Source: Sacculina carcini
Taxonomy: Eukaryota > Arthropoda > Thecostraca > Sacculinidae
Assembly: GCA_916048095.2 (NCBI GenBank)
Contig: OU696590.1
Span: forward strand, 3,199,001 to 3,263,000
Direction of reading: 5' to 3'
Length of the DNA stretch: 64,000 nt
The stretch's first letter is position 1. Each line of letters opens with the position of its first letter. Positions 53,164-64,000 of the stretch are shown piece after piece. The notes beneath the pieces were generated by a model, which made no database searches, had not been told where the DNA came from, and worked only from the letters and a program-made list of their open reading frames with translations. The position numbers were made by a program, and so were the translations under genes.

Positions 53164-54127
53164 CTAACTCCTCCCCCTCCCAAACAATCACGAACAACAG
53201 CACAGACCGCTGTGTGACATTTAACAATACAAATAAGAATATAGAAAACAGTGAGAAAGAAGCGAAACACGGGTTATGATACGGATTCAGTAGAATCGGA
53301 GTCCAACAGGTGACAGAGCGTGGCAAATGCAATCACGTGGAAACCGTCAATTTTGAATAGACAAAGCAAATACACACGTACGCACTCGAATACGGGCACA
53401 AAAGACGATACACATCGGTATCAAAAGACGATCACCGAAACGCGACGGGCACAGTAATGACACACTCCTATTCAACACCGTCAATCTGTGTGTGCGCGCA
53501 AATGCGACTTCAAATATCGTCGTGCGAGTGCACGAGCGCGTGTGCGCTGTAAAAAAAACCAGGACAGATTACCGTCTGCAGTGGACAGTGTTACACATCC
53601 ACGATTATGTTACGCTTTCTCGCCAACAAACACACACACATACACGTGTGCGCGCGCGAAGTTCAACAAAACAACACGTAAGCACGGAAACAATAGACAA
53701 AAACCATGACGTATGCACACAAGCATACACCTACATGCACCATTGATAGGTATCGCTAGTAATTTCACACGCATATGCACACATACATAACACGCATACG
53801 ACACACACACACATACAATAAATGGAAAATACTCTAGGGAAGGCACTGGACGCACACATCAGTACACTAGAAAACAATGTCATTCGTCACGTGCCTGTAC
53901 CTACATAAAACTCGACTCGAAATAATTCACGACCTGCAAAAGTGGTATACTGGGATTGAAGGGCATGATATTAATCATACACTAATCTCATCTCGGTACA
54001 CTTCCCGATATAATCCTAAATGATTAGCTAACTGATCTAGTTCGTGTAGATATAAGCCAATACAAATTGCTATTTACACTCAGAGCCAATCCCGTCCGAC
54101 ATCTATAGTCGCACAATTGTCTCGCAG
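53164..54127. other. Non-coding stretch, CA-rich
   Basis: Scattered ACACAC and CGCACG runs (53487-53560, 53620-53660, 53790-53818). No recognised gene. The last bases before 54128 (TTGTCTCGCAG) would serve as a splice acceptor for the ORF that follows. Confidence 0.4.
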
Positions 54128-56077
54128 ATATGCGCCACGCCGACATTGGCCGTGGTTGAAGGCAGAAGCGGTGGACATGATGCTAGACAGCGCAGCTACG
54201 ACACCGCCCTATCGTCAGAGCTGCAGCAACATCCACCATCCTCATCGTCCATTAAAGTGGTACAACTGAAGAAGAGTCGCGCGCTGCCATGGACGGGGGT
54301 TGGCCGCCCGCCAGATGACTACACCGTGCCACCTCCGCCCATCACTCCACGATGGAGGTTCATGCCGGCCGCTGGAGACACTGGTCTGTTGTGGCCACAT
54401 ATTGTGCATGCACTGCGACTGTCTAGCCAGCTCGACGACACACATGAACAAGGGTCGGCGTTTCGACGGTCAGATGTCACAACCGCCACCGCTGCCCGCA
54501 CCGCCGTCGTCGCCAGCATCACAACCACCTCACCCACCACGTCTCCGAGCTCCGTGAGCGATGATGCTGGCAAGTGGTTGTCGCTAGATCACGACCACCT
54601 GCGAGCAACAGCGCCACATATCGCCAGCACGAAACAGGCCAACACACACTCGCGCCGTGGAAGAATGTTCGACGCCACGATCCATAGCGACCGACAGCCA
54701 GTTCCTCTCAAAGCCGTGATAGCCGTCGCATCTCCCCAATCACTGCCGTCACACCGTGGACCGACAGGTATCGGAACCACTGCGCCAGCGACCACGACAA
54801 GTAAACCAGGGCTCGCCGCCAGACAAGGTCGAGCACATGGAGAAAATGGTCTTTTCGTCGCAGCCAACACAGTCCACAAGTCCGCAACCAAGAGTCCCGG
54901 CAATTCATTCCAATATCGGCTCCGTCACTTACAACCACAGCTCGGTAGTGCGAGGATGGGCACCACCTACATCCAATCCACCATGCACAACAGCATATAT
55001 AACAAACCACGCAGAACAAACAAAATCCGACGCCGTCTTAGCACGCCAAAATGGATGACAAGATCAAAAAAGCCGAAAAGACTTGTCAAAACCATGTTCC
55101 GTCGTCTGCTGGGCGATATACCGACTATAAAAGAAAGGTATACGCCGCGCGCTCCCACGCCACGCGCGATATGGCGAGAACAAGGCAATAATGATGCATA
55201 CAAAGCCTTTGCTTCAGTTGGCCACACTAAATTTCACCAACATCCTAGCAGTGTAATGACGGCCCCACAGCCGCCCTTAACCGACTCTATCAATGTGCTT
55301 CGTGCACAATACCATCTGCCTCAGTACAACTATGGAATACACTCCAACGTGGGTCATGTGGAAAAATTTCGCCTGACGGAAGCCATACAACACAATGATA
55401 AACCACATGAAGATGATTATGGCCTGCTACCAAACAACATAAAACATGAACAAAAACACCCACAACGTTCCAACAAAGCGAAGACCCAATATGATCCATA
55501 CGAATTCATGCCAGTATTTTCCTCGTATAGAACACAAGGGGATAGGGCAGACAAGATGAATCAATGGACTAGCAATGAGATGAAAAACGAGTTTCCACAA
55601 ACACCAACTATTGTCAACCAGCACACGCACACCGAGCAACAAAAACAAAGCAGCCGTCAGCAATACGCGCTACCATTGGCCACGAGGAATACGTTGAGCT
55701 GGCCAAAAGCGGAAAAATACAACAAACATCAGAACAGCGCGAAAAACGCAGCTACATCAGAGCTAAAAGAAGACGGCACCTTAGTGGTGACTGCCACTCT
55801 GATGAGTGAAACGGATGAACCAAAAAAGGAAGCAGTGGCACTGGGACTTCGCACGAAATATGCCAGCAGCACAGCAAGTACAGGATCCCAAGCAAGCCGT
55901 GAGCGGGATTTTGCAAGAGCTCCGGTAGTGGTTCAAGCGTCAACACAGCAAATACGACGGCGACATTTGGACACTGTAGACAGGACGATGATGCCCAATC
56001 TTCCACTTCCATGGCAGCCTTCCCAGCACGCCGCCATGAAGCTGCACCAATTAATTGAAGCCAAATACAGTCGTTGA
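54128..56077 (+). CDS. Long ORF, basic low-complexity protein of unknown function
   Basis: The frame is open from 54056 to the stop at 56075-56077. A good acceptor (ATTGTCTCGCAG) ends at 54127, giving 650 codons that start in phase 0; the first in-frame ATG is only at 54362, so the true start is either there (572 residues) or in an upstream exon not found. The product is rich in Gln, Ser, Thr, His, Pro and Arg, probably disordered, with no signal peptide or membrane segment. A basic patch (NKIRRRLSTPKWMTRSKKPK, then MFRRLLGDIPTIKERY) in the middle and KLHQLIEAKYSR at the end are the only structured-looking parts. Length without stops and GC content near 50%, above the flanking repeats, argue that it is real. 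It runs antisense to OSBP and might lie inside an OSBP intron. Confidence 0.55.
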   Translation: MCATPTLAVVEGRSGGHDARQRSYDTALSSELQQHPPSSSSIKVVQLKKSRALPWTGVGRPPDDYTVPPPPITPRWRFMPAAGDTGLLWPHIVHALRLSSQLDDTHEQGSAFRRSDVTTATAARTAVVASITTTSPTTSPSSVSDDAGKWLSLDHDHLRATAPHIASTKQANTHSRRGRMFDATIHSDRQPVPLKAVIAVASPQSLPSHRGPTGIGTTAPATTTSKPGLAARQGRAHGENGLFVAANTVHKSATKSPGNSFQYRLRHLQPQLGSARMGTTYIQSTMHNSIYNKPRRTNKIRRRLSTPKWMTRSKKPKRLVKTMFRRLLGDIPTIKERYTPRAPTPRAIWREQGNNDAYKAFASVGHTKFHQHPSSVMTAPQPPLTDSINVLRAQYHLPQYNYGIHSNVGHVEKFRLTEAIQHNDKPHEDDYGLLPNNIKHEQKHPQRSNKAKTQYDPYEFMPVFSSYRTQGDRADKMNQWTSNEMKNEFPQTPTIVNQHTHTEQQKQSSRQQYALPLATRNTLSWPKAEKYNKHQNSAKNAATSELKEDGTLVVTATLMSETDEPKKEAVALGLRTKYASSTASTGSQASRERDFARAPVVVQASTQQIRRRHLDTVDRTMMPNLPLPWQPSQHAAMKLHQLIEAKYSR

Positions 56078-59048
56078 ATTGACAACAGAGCGGATCAGGC
56101 CTAGACTAAATCGAGTGATATGCGATAAAAATCAGGCGAGAGTTAAGCACGAATTCATCACACCCAATTATGTCAGTGTCAGTAACAGTCTAGATTCGAC
56201 GTTCAAGCTGTTGAGGATATTGACATAAACATAGATTGGACGACAATGCAAAAAACAGAAGTCAGGTATTTCATTTGACAATTCAATATGAAGACAAACA
56301 GGCAAATTCACAAAGAGCTGTTTCACCTCAGCGACAGAACACGCCCCAATATTGGCCAATGACCGAGACAACCACCAATTACAACCAAAAACGCAACTCC
56401 ATTTCAATCATCATTTGGAGAGTTCACTGACGCAGCGACAGTCAAATGAGCCGGCGAGCGACTCGTGCGTTGCTAATGATCAACTTGCTCGACCGCCGTG
56501 TATGACAAGCGAAATAGTCCGCTATGAAAACAGCTGCTGTGCCCATGTCACACAAACACACGTGCACACACACACAAACATTGCCAGCGGGCGAACTGGC
56601 ATGCTCATGAGCTACCGCCATGTATAAAAGGCCACAAAGTGTCCAAACATTTTCACCTCCGCATAAGTAGAGCATTCAGTTCACAACATATCATTGTCTG
56701 AAGCACACACGCGTCAGACATCGCGTGTTTTGTTATCGTTTTTGCTTAGTTGTATGCCTGTGTGTGTTTAACCTGTTGTTTGTGTTGATTTCATAGCATA
56801 TTGATTAATTGGTTGGTCACAGTTGACCGCCAATTCTCAGCTATTTTGTCCAAAATCCTGCAGCACAATCTCTTCACACTTTATCATGTGTGCAGCATCG
56901 TTTGCTCTGACGCCAGCACCAATACTCGCGAAATAAATGAACCGATATGAATTGAGTGCGTGTTATCCGCCGCTCATTCATCGCATGAATACGCAAATAA
57001 TATATGGAGGCGAAACCAACAATCACAAATAATAATATTAAATACATCAATAATATATGGAGGCGAAACAAGACAATCACATACATACATAAGACGCAGT
57101 CGAACGACATACACAAAGTATGTCGTTCCCACAGTGTATTTCCCACAACGGAAACCCACCAGACACATGTATTGTCGATATACCGATACACATCAGCGCC
57201 CAGGACGTAAAAAATCAAATTCACCATCTACAGAAACCCCTCGCGAGCAACCATTCGCGTGTGTGCGGGTCTCCGTGTCTGTGTTTCTCTCTATTTCTCC
57301 CTGTGTGCGCGTATGTGTGTGTGTGTGTGTGTGTGTGTAAATTTTGTAAACTGTAAATGTATTACCAAGAAAAAAACAGTTCACACGAAAATCATCAGAA
57401 AAAATAGACATACGGCTATGTTCGTGTGTGTGTGTGTGTCTAAGTGTTAACCGAGGTAAGATCGTGAGCGAGAAATGATTAGATTCACCTGTCACTCATT
57501 GTTACAATATTGACTTACGACGTGGAAAGGCATAGGCTGCACACACGCACACATACGCACACAACTCACCATACCCATGATGTTCATGTACTTGTGTGCT
57601 TGTGCGTGCTGGTGTGCGTGCGTGAGTGCCACCACGATGAGTAATTTCTAGTCGGCCGAAAACAATGAGAACACAACACGACACACACACATACGGTGGA
57701 GCAGAGATGAGCTAGATCACGGCCGAGGAATCGGTCATCAAACACAGACGAGGATCGCTTACATGTCTCATCAGAACCATGGAACACGACAGCACGTGCA
57801 CCGACCGAGAGCGTTCTCGGGCATCGGCGTGGGTGAAAAAAACTACGAGACGAGGAGAATGTCCATTCCAACTCTGCTTGTTTCTCTCTACACTCACAGG
57901 CAAATGCAACCGTTTCACGTGAGATCCACACACGCATAGACTTGACCCCACACGACCCAACGTGACACACACACACACACACACACCGCTGCTTCGAACC
58001 AAATAACGCGCTTCCTCGCACGTGCCGTGCGTGAGGAAGAATGGACGATTTCACAAAGACACGCATGTCTGTTGTGCGCCTATGTACTGACGAGTGTATG
58101 TGTGCGCGCGCGTATGTGCGTTCACGAATATTTCATTGAAGAACGTACTCCGCAATTTACTTTTAAACTGAAAGCATTCAAGTTCACTCTCAATCCACAA
58201 GTTAAGACATCACATCATTTCCAAATCACAGATAATGTTTTTCTTTCCACTTCTGTACAAGTACACGTTTGCCAATGCCAATTGCGTAATCACAAGGTAG
58301 TATAGACACAGTTACAATATACGGTACAAGCATAGCACGATCGAAATAACATTGGCGACTACAATTAGCTTGCAACAAGATAAACAAAACTACTCCTGAT
58401 GAATGTGATCATTCACTCTATAATGTCCCAACGAATTTTCACTGTGAACAAAGTACACAATGATAGCATCTACACTTATGATAAAATGTAAACTTCAAAT
58501 CAATAATGTCTAGCCATGTTTTAGCAACGTGATTACGAGCTTAATACGCTCCTAGTATCTCCGTACAAAGACGCTCTTGGTATTTTCCATACATCATACG
58601 CTGCGAACTAATTGCGGACCACACCAAGATCATGACACACACACACACACACATACACAAACAAGGACCAAACAAGACACCAAGATTGAAGTAGAGGACG
58701 GGGGAAGATCAACAAAAAAAAGGAGAGGTGCGCGAGTTATTGTTGACCCAGAATACAACCAGTACATTGCTGGACAATGCACACTCTACAGGCGAAAACG
58801 AACAAAGATAGTAGGGCACAGTGAATCATAGTGACAGAGAGAGAGAGAGAGAGTGTATGATAGCAGAGTTAATTGGCCACGCTTTTGCCGGCAACAATGA
58901 ACACATTAGACAATCGGCCACACGGAAAAACACCGACCCGCAGTGTTTGTGTGTGTGCATGTATTTATGCGTGCGTGTGTGCCCTCATAAAACACTATGA
59001 TTTCATGTGTCATATTACATGTGCCCAAATGAGCGACCACCATGACCC

Positions 59049-59085
<37 letters not shown>

Positions 59086-59305
59086 AAACGCTCATTTGCC
59101 TAATGCAAGTGTGATCATGCACAAAACCAAAATGAAAAACATACTTCATTAGCTGAATTATGTAGAAGTGATAAGACTGCACATGCACGCACACACGCAC
59201 GTAGAACATACCCGGGAAAAATGAGTGACAGCGAGAATTACCTTGGACATACAAGTATAATCAGCCAGTCGGAATTTTCATACAAGCCCCATATACGCCC
59301 CATGT
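56078..59305. other. Intergenic or intronic stretch with microsatellites
   Basis: It contains (GT)n at 57317-57338, (CA)n at 57966-57985 and 59049-59082, (GA)n at 58840, and a tandem repeat of a 55-bp unit starting AATAATATATGGAGGCGAAA (56996 and 57050). One short open stretch (58686-58830) reads RRGARVIVDPEYNQYIAGQC and then LYRRKRTKIVGHSES before a stop; it may be an exon, but no splice model convinces me. AATAAA at 56934 could end the preceding ORF transcript. Confidence 0.35.
56623..56662 (+). promoter_or_regulatory. Possible TATA-type core promoter
   Basis: TATAAAAG at 56623 is followed 30-33 bases later by the pyrimidine-rich TTTTCACCTCC, the spacing of a TATA box to an initiator, and TCAGTTC lies at 56677. 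No downstream gene is recognised, so support is only the motif pair. Confidence 0.25.
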
Positions 59306-62300
59306 TCGACCCTCCTTGGTCCATTTTCTATCAGCTATTATTCGGCCACCACTCAGCCTACCCGCTAACAATTTATACCATCACGTTGGAAATTTTCTTG
59401 TCTACACTTTAGATTAAATTTTAAATTTCAAAAATGAAATCAAAAAAAGTTATAGCGGTGAAAAGACAAAATGAACCCTGAAAAATGCGAAAATTGTGGT
59501 CAATGCTCTGCCATTTACTCCTCATAAACCAGAAATGGTACAGCCAAACAGATTATACCACTGTGTAGAGAATTTTCTGTTCTACAAGATAGGTTATAAT
59601 TCATATCCAAAAATAGAACATAAAAGATGTAAACATGACAAAATTTCAATCTATATTCAAAATTATATTTATACTCCACGCGTCCGATTTTCTATACTTT
59701 TTTCTCTATGTATCAAAAACTAATTATCACACAACTAAATAAATAATACCATCATGCTGGGAATTTTGTTTGCTACAACACGGTATAATTTTTAATTTTC
59801 CAAAGTGTATTAAAAAAAAGTTACGGCGGTGTGAAGTCAAAATGACAAAGTCAAAAATGCAAAATTAGCACTGGAAACCGTGAATGTTTTGGTAAATATT
59901 CCCCTATCTATTCCTCATAAACCAGCAATGGTACAGCTATAAAAATTATACTATTGTGTAGATAATTTTGTGTTCTACAAGAAAAGTTATAATTTATACC
60001 CACAAATGATACAAAAAATGTGTAAAATTGGCAAAATTGTCAAATACATCCAAAATTAAAATTGATCACCGGGCGCCTAAATTAATTCATTTTTCTACCT
60101 ATTTCTCAGGAACTATTTGTCACACATTAAAATAAATTATATCATCGTGCTGGAAATTGTATTTTTTTAAATGCGGTATAATTCTTAATTTTCCAAAGTG
60201 TATCTGAAGGAAGTGACGGCGGTGTAAAGTCAAAAAGACATATTGCCAATTTGACAGCTATTATGCGCACTTGCGATTACACAGGAATATACTACTGTGT
60301 AGAGAATTTTGTGTTCTACAAGAAAAGGTATAATTTATACCCACAAATGATACAAAAAACGTGTAAAATTGGCAAAATTCTCAAATGCATCCAAAATTAC
60401 ACTAGAACACCGGGTGACTAAAATTTATTCATTTTTCTACCCATTTCTCAGGAACTGTTTGTCATACCTTAAAATTAATTATACCATCGTGCTAGAAATG
60501 TTGTTTTCTACAATACAGTATAATTCTTAATTTTCCAAGGTGTATCTGAAGGAAGATACGGCGGTGTAAAGTCAAAATGTCATGTTGCCAATTTGACAGC
60601 TATTATGCGCACTTGCGATTACACATGAATATACACTGATTTAATTTCACTCAAGTCCAATCACAATTTACGCACTTGCGATTACTCAGGAATATACTAC
60701 TGTGTAGAGAATTTTGTGTTCTACAAGATAAGCTATAATTTATAACCACAAATGATACAAAAAACGTGTAAAATTGGCAAAATTCTCAAATACATCCAAA
60801 ATTTCACTTGAACACCGGCCGAATAAGATTAATTAATTTTTCTACTATTTCTCAGTAACTATTTGCTAAACATAAAAATAAATTATACCATCGTGCTAGA
60901 AATCTTGTTTTCTACAATACGGTATAATTTGTAATTTTACAAAGTGTATCTGAAGGAAGTTACGGCGGTGTAAAGTCAAATTATCATGTTGCCAATTTGA
61001 CAGCTATTATGCGCACTTGCGATTACACAGGAATATACACCGATTAAATTTCACTGAAGCCCAATCACAATTAAGAATTCATCATATTATCTCCAAGCAT
61101 GGATGGTGTGGTTGTATTGCGTACAGTTTAATTAATGCTAAACTATACTGAATAGAAAGTCTTTATTGTCCTCAATATTTACACATCAAATGTTCCGCAC
61201 GACGGGCGGGTAAAATGCTACTTGGAACAAAGTAAGCTACTGAATTTTACTGTGTAATTTAATTGGTTTAATTTCAAGTTGCATACGCTTAAGTTGCATA
61301 AGGATACGGGTTGTAATATCATGCAATGCCAAGTATATGCATATGCTGTTTTAGAGGAAGCATTAATCTGGAATTATAGAGATATTTCATTGTTTTGATA
61401 GTGTTACACTTCTGAATTACTACACACGAAGGACGGGTGTGAATTTGAGCAGTGTTGAGGGAAAATCATCGTCAATAATTAAAACAAGAATTTACAAATT
61501 TGACTTTTCTATTGGTCGTTTTTCATCAATTTTCTTTGTGTTTGTTTCGTGTTTGAGTTCTGAATTATTCCGCACGACGGGCAGCTTTAAATATGAGGCG
61601 GGTTGTGGAAAAACATGTTTTCTAAATTGAAACATAAATTTCACATTTAGACTTTTATATTAGCTAAAACTTTCCTATGGGTTTGTTTTTCTTTTTCAAT
61701 TTGCACTAATTTTTTTATGAATTCAATATTAATTATATTTTATGAACTGTTCCGCACGACGGGGGAATTAAATGTATCTATAAAGAGTGGGTTTAAATGA
61801 TAGCGAGGTATATGATATTTTGCTAGCAGTAAATATTCTAGCGATAGAAGTAGAATAGCTCTTAAGCAAATGATTTTGGAGAATGATGTGGACCTTTAGA
61901 CATATTTTGCGATCTGATGATATATGTATTAGGAATAATACGTAGCAGAATATAGATTGCATAATATAATATCGGCTATAATATCAAGGGCTGTAATATC
62001 GGTGTAATCCAAAAAATGACAACTGTATGAATATGATGCATTAGTGGAAGCATTAACCGGGAATTATGAGATAATATGATAATGGTGTATAATTATATCG
62101 CATTATGCAACAAATGTGAATTAAGCTGCATTACAGTTTGGTCCCGATACTATATTGGCGGTTTGAGAGAAAAGTATTGGTGGGCCGCGTGTTTGGGACC
62201 CCTGGGGTAGATAATCTCAGTCTTCTGATTACAAATTATGATCGCATCAGTATATTTTGTGATCACAAACTAATAAGTTAAATCACCTCAGACTAGGCTG

Positions 62301-63790
62301 AGAGCGGTCGATATTGAATGGTTGGGTTGGGTTGGGTAGGTTTGACTCAGGTTATATTGGGTTTTAATGATAGCGGAAAATATATAAATTTTAACAATAA
62401 ATATTATAGCGGTAAAAGTGAAATAGTACTTGAGCAAATGATATTGGGGAATGATGTTAAGTAATAAATATAGTTTGGAAACATTCTTATGAAAATATTT
62501 CATCATCTTTCATTGTTTGTTTCGTGTTTGTGTTCTGAATTATACCACACGACGGGCAGATTTATATATCAGGCGGGTTGAGGAATAATATTTGTCAAAA
62601 TAAGAACAAAAATATTCACATTTAGACTTTTCTATTGGTTAAGATATTTATAGGTTACATTTTTTGGTTTTCAATTTGTATTCATTATATTTTCTGGATT
62701 TGATATGAATTTTATTGTATGAATTGTTCCGCACGACGGGTGGGTTTAAAAAAGTGTTTTTAGATCATTTTTTCAAATGGTTTATTTAAAAAAAGTTTTT
62801 TTTTAAATAAAAATGTTCCGCGGGCAGCAACTATAGACAATAGAACGTTCAATTTCCTCTGTAGAATTAATCCATACACAAAACCAATGGATTTGACTTC
62901 AAATATGAATTTTATTGTATGAATTGTTCCGCACGACGGGTGGGTTTAAAAAAGGTGTTTTAGATCATTTTTTCAAATGGTTCATTTAAAAAAGGTATTT
63001 TTTTTAAATAAAAATGCTCCGCGGGCAGCAACTATAGACAATAGAACGTTCAATTTCCTCTGTAGAATTAATCCATGCACAAAACCAATGGATTTGACTT
63101 CAAGATCCAGAACGGATCGTGTTCGAGTTCTGAATTATTCAGCACGACGGGCGGGTTTAAAAATGACTCAGGCGGACCGAGGGGGAATATTTTGTCGAAA
63201 TAAAAATAATTAAACTTATAATTTTCAATTGATTAATATTTTTATGAGTGTACCCTATTTCATTTTTATTTTTCCATATTTTTTTATGAATTGAATATGA
63301 ATTTCATGTTATGAATTGCTCCGCACAACGGGCGGGTTTTAATGCTATATATATACATAAAGAAGAAATTATCTGTCTGTCTGTGTATGTATGCTTGAAT
63401 ATGAGGTGACATAATTGCGCTGGTTCATGGTCCGCTGGCTCAATGATCAGGGGCTTCAAACGCAAACGAAGCGATGGCTCATTTTTATGAAATAAAAATG
63501 TCCCGCGGGCAGCAATAAAACGTTCAATTTCACCGTATAGAATGAATTCATATACAAAACTAATGGATTTGACTTCAAGAGCCAGAACGGATGGTGTTCG
63601 AGTTCTGAATTATTACTCACGTCGGGCGGGTTTAAATATGAGGCGGGTTGAGTGAAAATATTTTGTCAAAATAAAATTAAAAATAATGAAATTTAGACCT
63701 TTTAATTGATTAGGGTTTTCATGAGTTTGCCATATTTATTTTTAATTTGCAATATTTTTATGAATTGTTCCGCACAACGGGCGGGTTTTA
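59306..63790 (+). repeat. Unclassified dispersed repeat, copy C (most complete)
   Basis: It starts at CCTCCTTGGTCCATTTTC (about 59311) and TACCCGCTAACAATTTATACC. Part 1: TTACGGCGGTGTAAAGTCAA-like blocks at about 59452, 59820, 60207, 60555 and 60959, spacing about 350-400 bp. A hinge (AATTTGACAGCTATTATGCG, then GGATGGTGTGGTT) leads to part 2 with GTTCCGCACGACGGGCGGG-like motifs at about 61190, 61567, 61748, 62545, 62725, 62927, 63139, 63320, 63610 and 63768. A 202-bp unit at about 62698-62899 is duplicated in tandem at 62900-63101 almost exactly. It contains the hAT-like GGGCCGCGTGTTTGGGACCC at 62190. It ends ...GGGCGGGTTTTAATGCTAG and TATATATA. No protein-coding sequence. Confidence 0.75.
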
Positions 63791-64000
63791 ATGCTAGTAT
63801 ATATATAAAACATATCCTCTGTGTGTCTGTCTGTTTGTCTGTCCCACCCTCCTTGGTCCATATTCTGCAAGCTGCTTCTCGGTAACCATTTGACCTACAC
63901 GCTAACAATTTATACCATCACGTTGGAAATTTTCTTGTCTACACTTTTGGCTAAATTTTTAATTTTAAAATTAAAACAAAAAAAGTTATAGCGGTGATAA
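63791..64000 (+). repeat. Unclassified dispersed repeat, start of copy D
   Basis: After TATATATATAAAA the sequence restarts with TCCTCTGTGTGTCTGTCTG, CCCACCCTCCTTGGTCCATA and ACGCTAACAATTTATACCAT, the head of the repeat seen at 32700 and 59311. It runs off the window, so copies C and D are head-to-tail neighbours. Confidence 0.8.

Noticed and set aside
57584-58066. Minus-strand 160-codon ORF as a missing OSBP 5' exon
   Set aside because: No ORD, PH or FFAT motif is visible; composition fits a chance ORF in CA-rich DNA.
1-64000. tRNA or rRNA genes
   Set aside because: No complete tRNA cloverleaf or rRNA segment was recognised; GCCGAAATAGCT at 29427 is only the 12-base PBS complement, with no tRNA following.

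Overview
The window is animal genomic DNA from an invertebrate; I cannot name the phylum. Evidence for a large, repeat-rich metazoan genome: a host gene split into short exons by multi-kilobase introns, long (CA)n and (TA)n tracts, and a dense mix of L2-like and other LINEs, a Penelope-like element, Ty3/gypsy and BEL/Pao LTR elements, a mariner, and MITE-like repeats.

Host genes. (1) 20.6-23.1 kb, plus strand: a DUF229 (sulfatase-like) membrane protein of 630 residues with a non-coding first exon. (2) 24.35-51.17 kb, minus strand: the last six coding exons of an oxysterol-binding protein (OSBP/OSBP2 type). They cover the C-terminal 287 residues of the lipid-transfer domain, from VSHHPPM to the terminal CPDIF; all splice phases agree. 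The 5' exons lie outside the window or were not found. (3) 51.99-53.16 kb, plus: a tentative three-exon gene for a 56-residue secreted peptide ending in SRFGRN. (4) 54.13-56.08 kb, plus: a long ORF for a low-complexity basic protein of unknown function.

Layout. 1-1.55 kb is an A/T-rich repeat. 1.55-6.9 kb is a three-level nest: a minus-strand gypsy element carries a plus-strand gypsy element, which carries a LINE 3' end; both inner insertions keep target-site duplications. 7.42-15.92 kb is bounded by inverted Tc1/mariner-like ends and holds two L2-like fragments, a gypsy element, and a palindromic MITE-like repeat split by a BEL element. 15.9-19.1 kb is a minus-strand L2-like LINE split by a plus-strand L2-like LINE. 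19.1-20.1 kb is a miniature LTR element. Between OSBP exons lie: a LINE split by a young gypsy element (24.6-31.2 kb), the Penelope-like 3' end with a hammerhead-like motif (31.6-32.5 kb), an unclassified repeat (32.7-37.05 kb), a LINE scrap, a second young gypsy element (38.4-42.7 kb), a LINE ORF1/ORF2 start (43.7-44.95 kb), an inverted copy of the unclassified repeat (45.05-48.27 kb) and a mariner (48.28-50.14 kb). 59.3 kb to the end is a third and the start of a fourth copy of that repeat.

Main points for a second look: the unclassified repeat built around GTTCCGCACGACGGGCGGG; two gypsy elements whose primer-binding site is complementary to the 5' end, not the 3' end, of tRNA-Phe; a Penelope hammerhead motif with a covarying core pair; OSBP acceptors fed by (TG)n tracts; and the candidate amidated peptide. 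All family calls come from reading motifs by eye; no database search was run.
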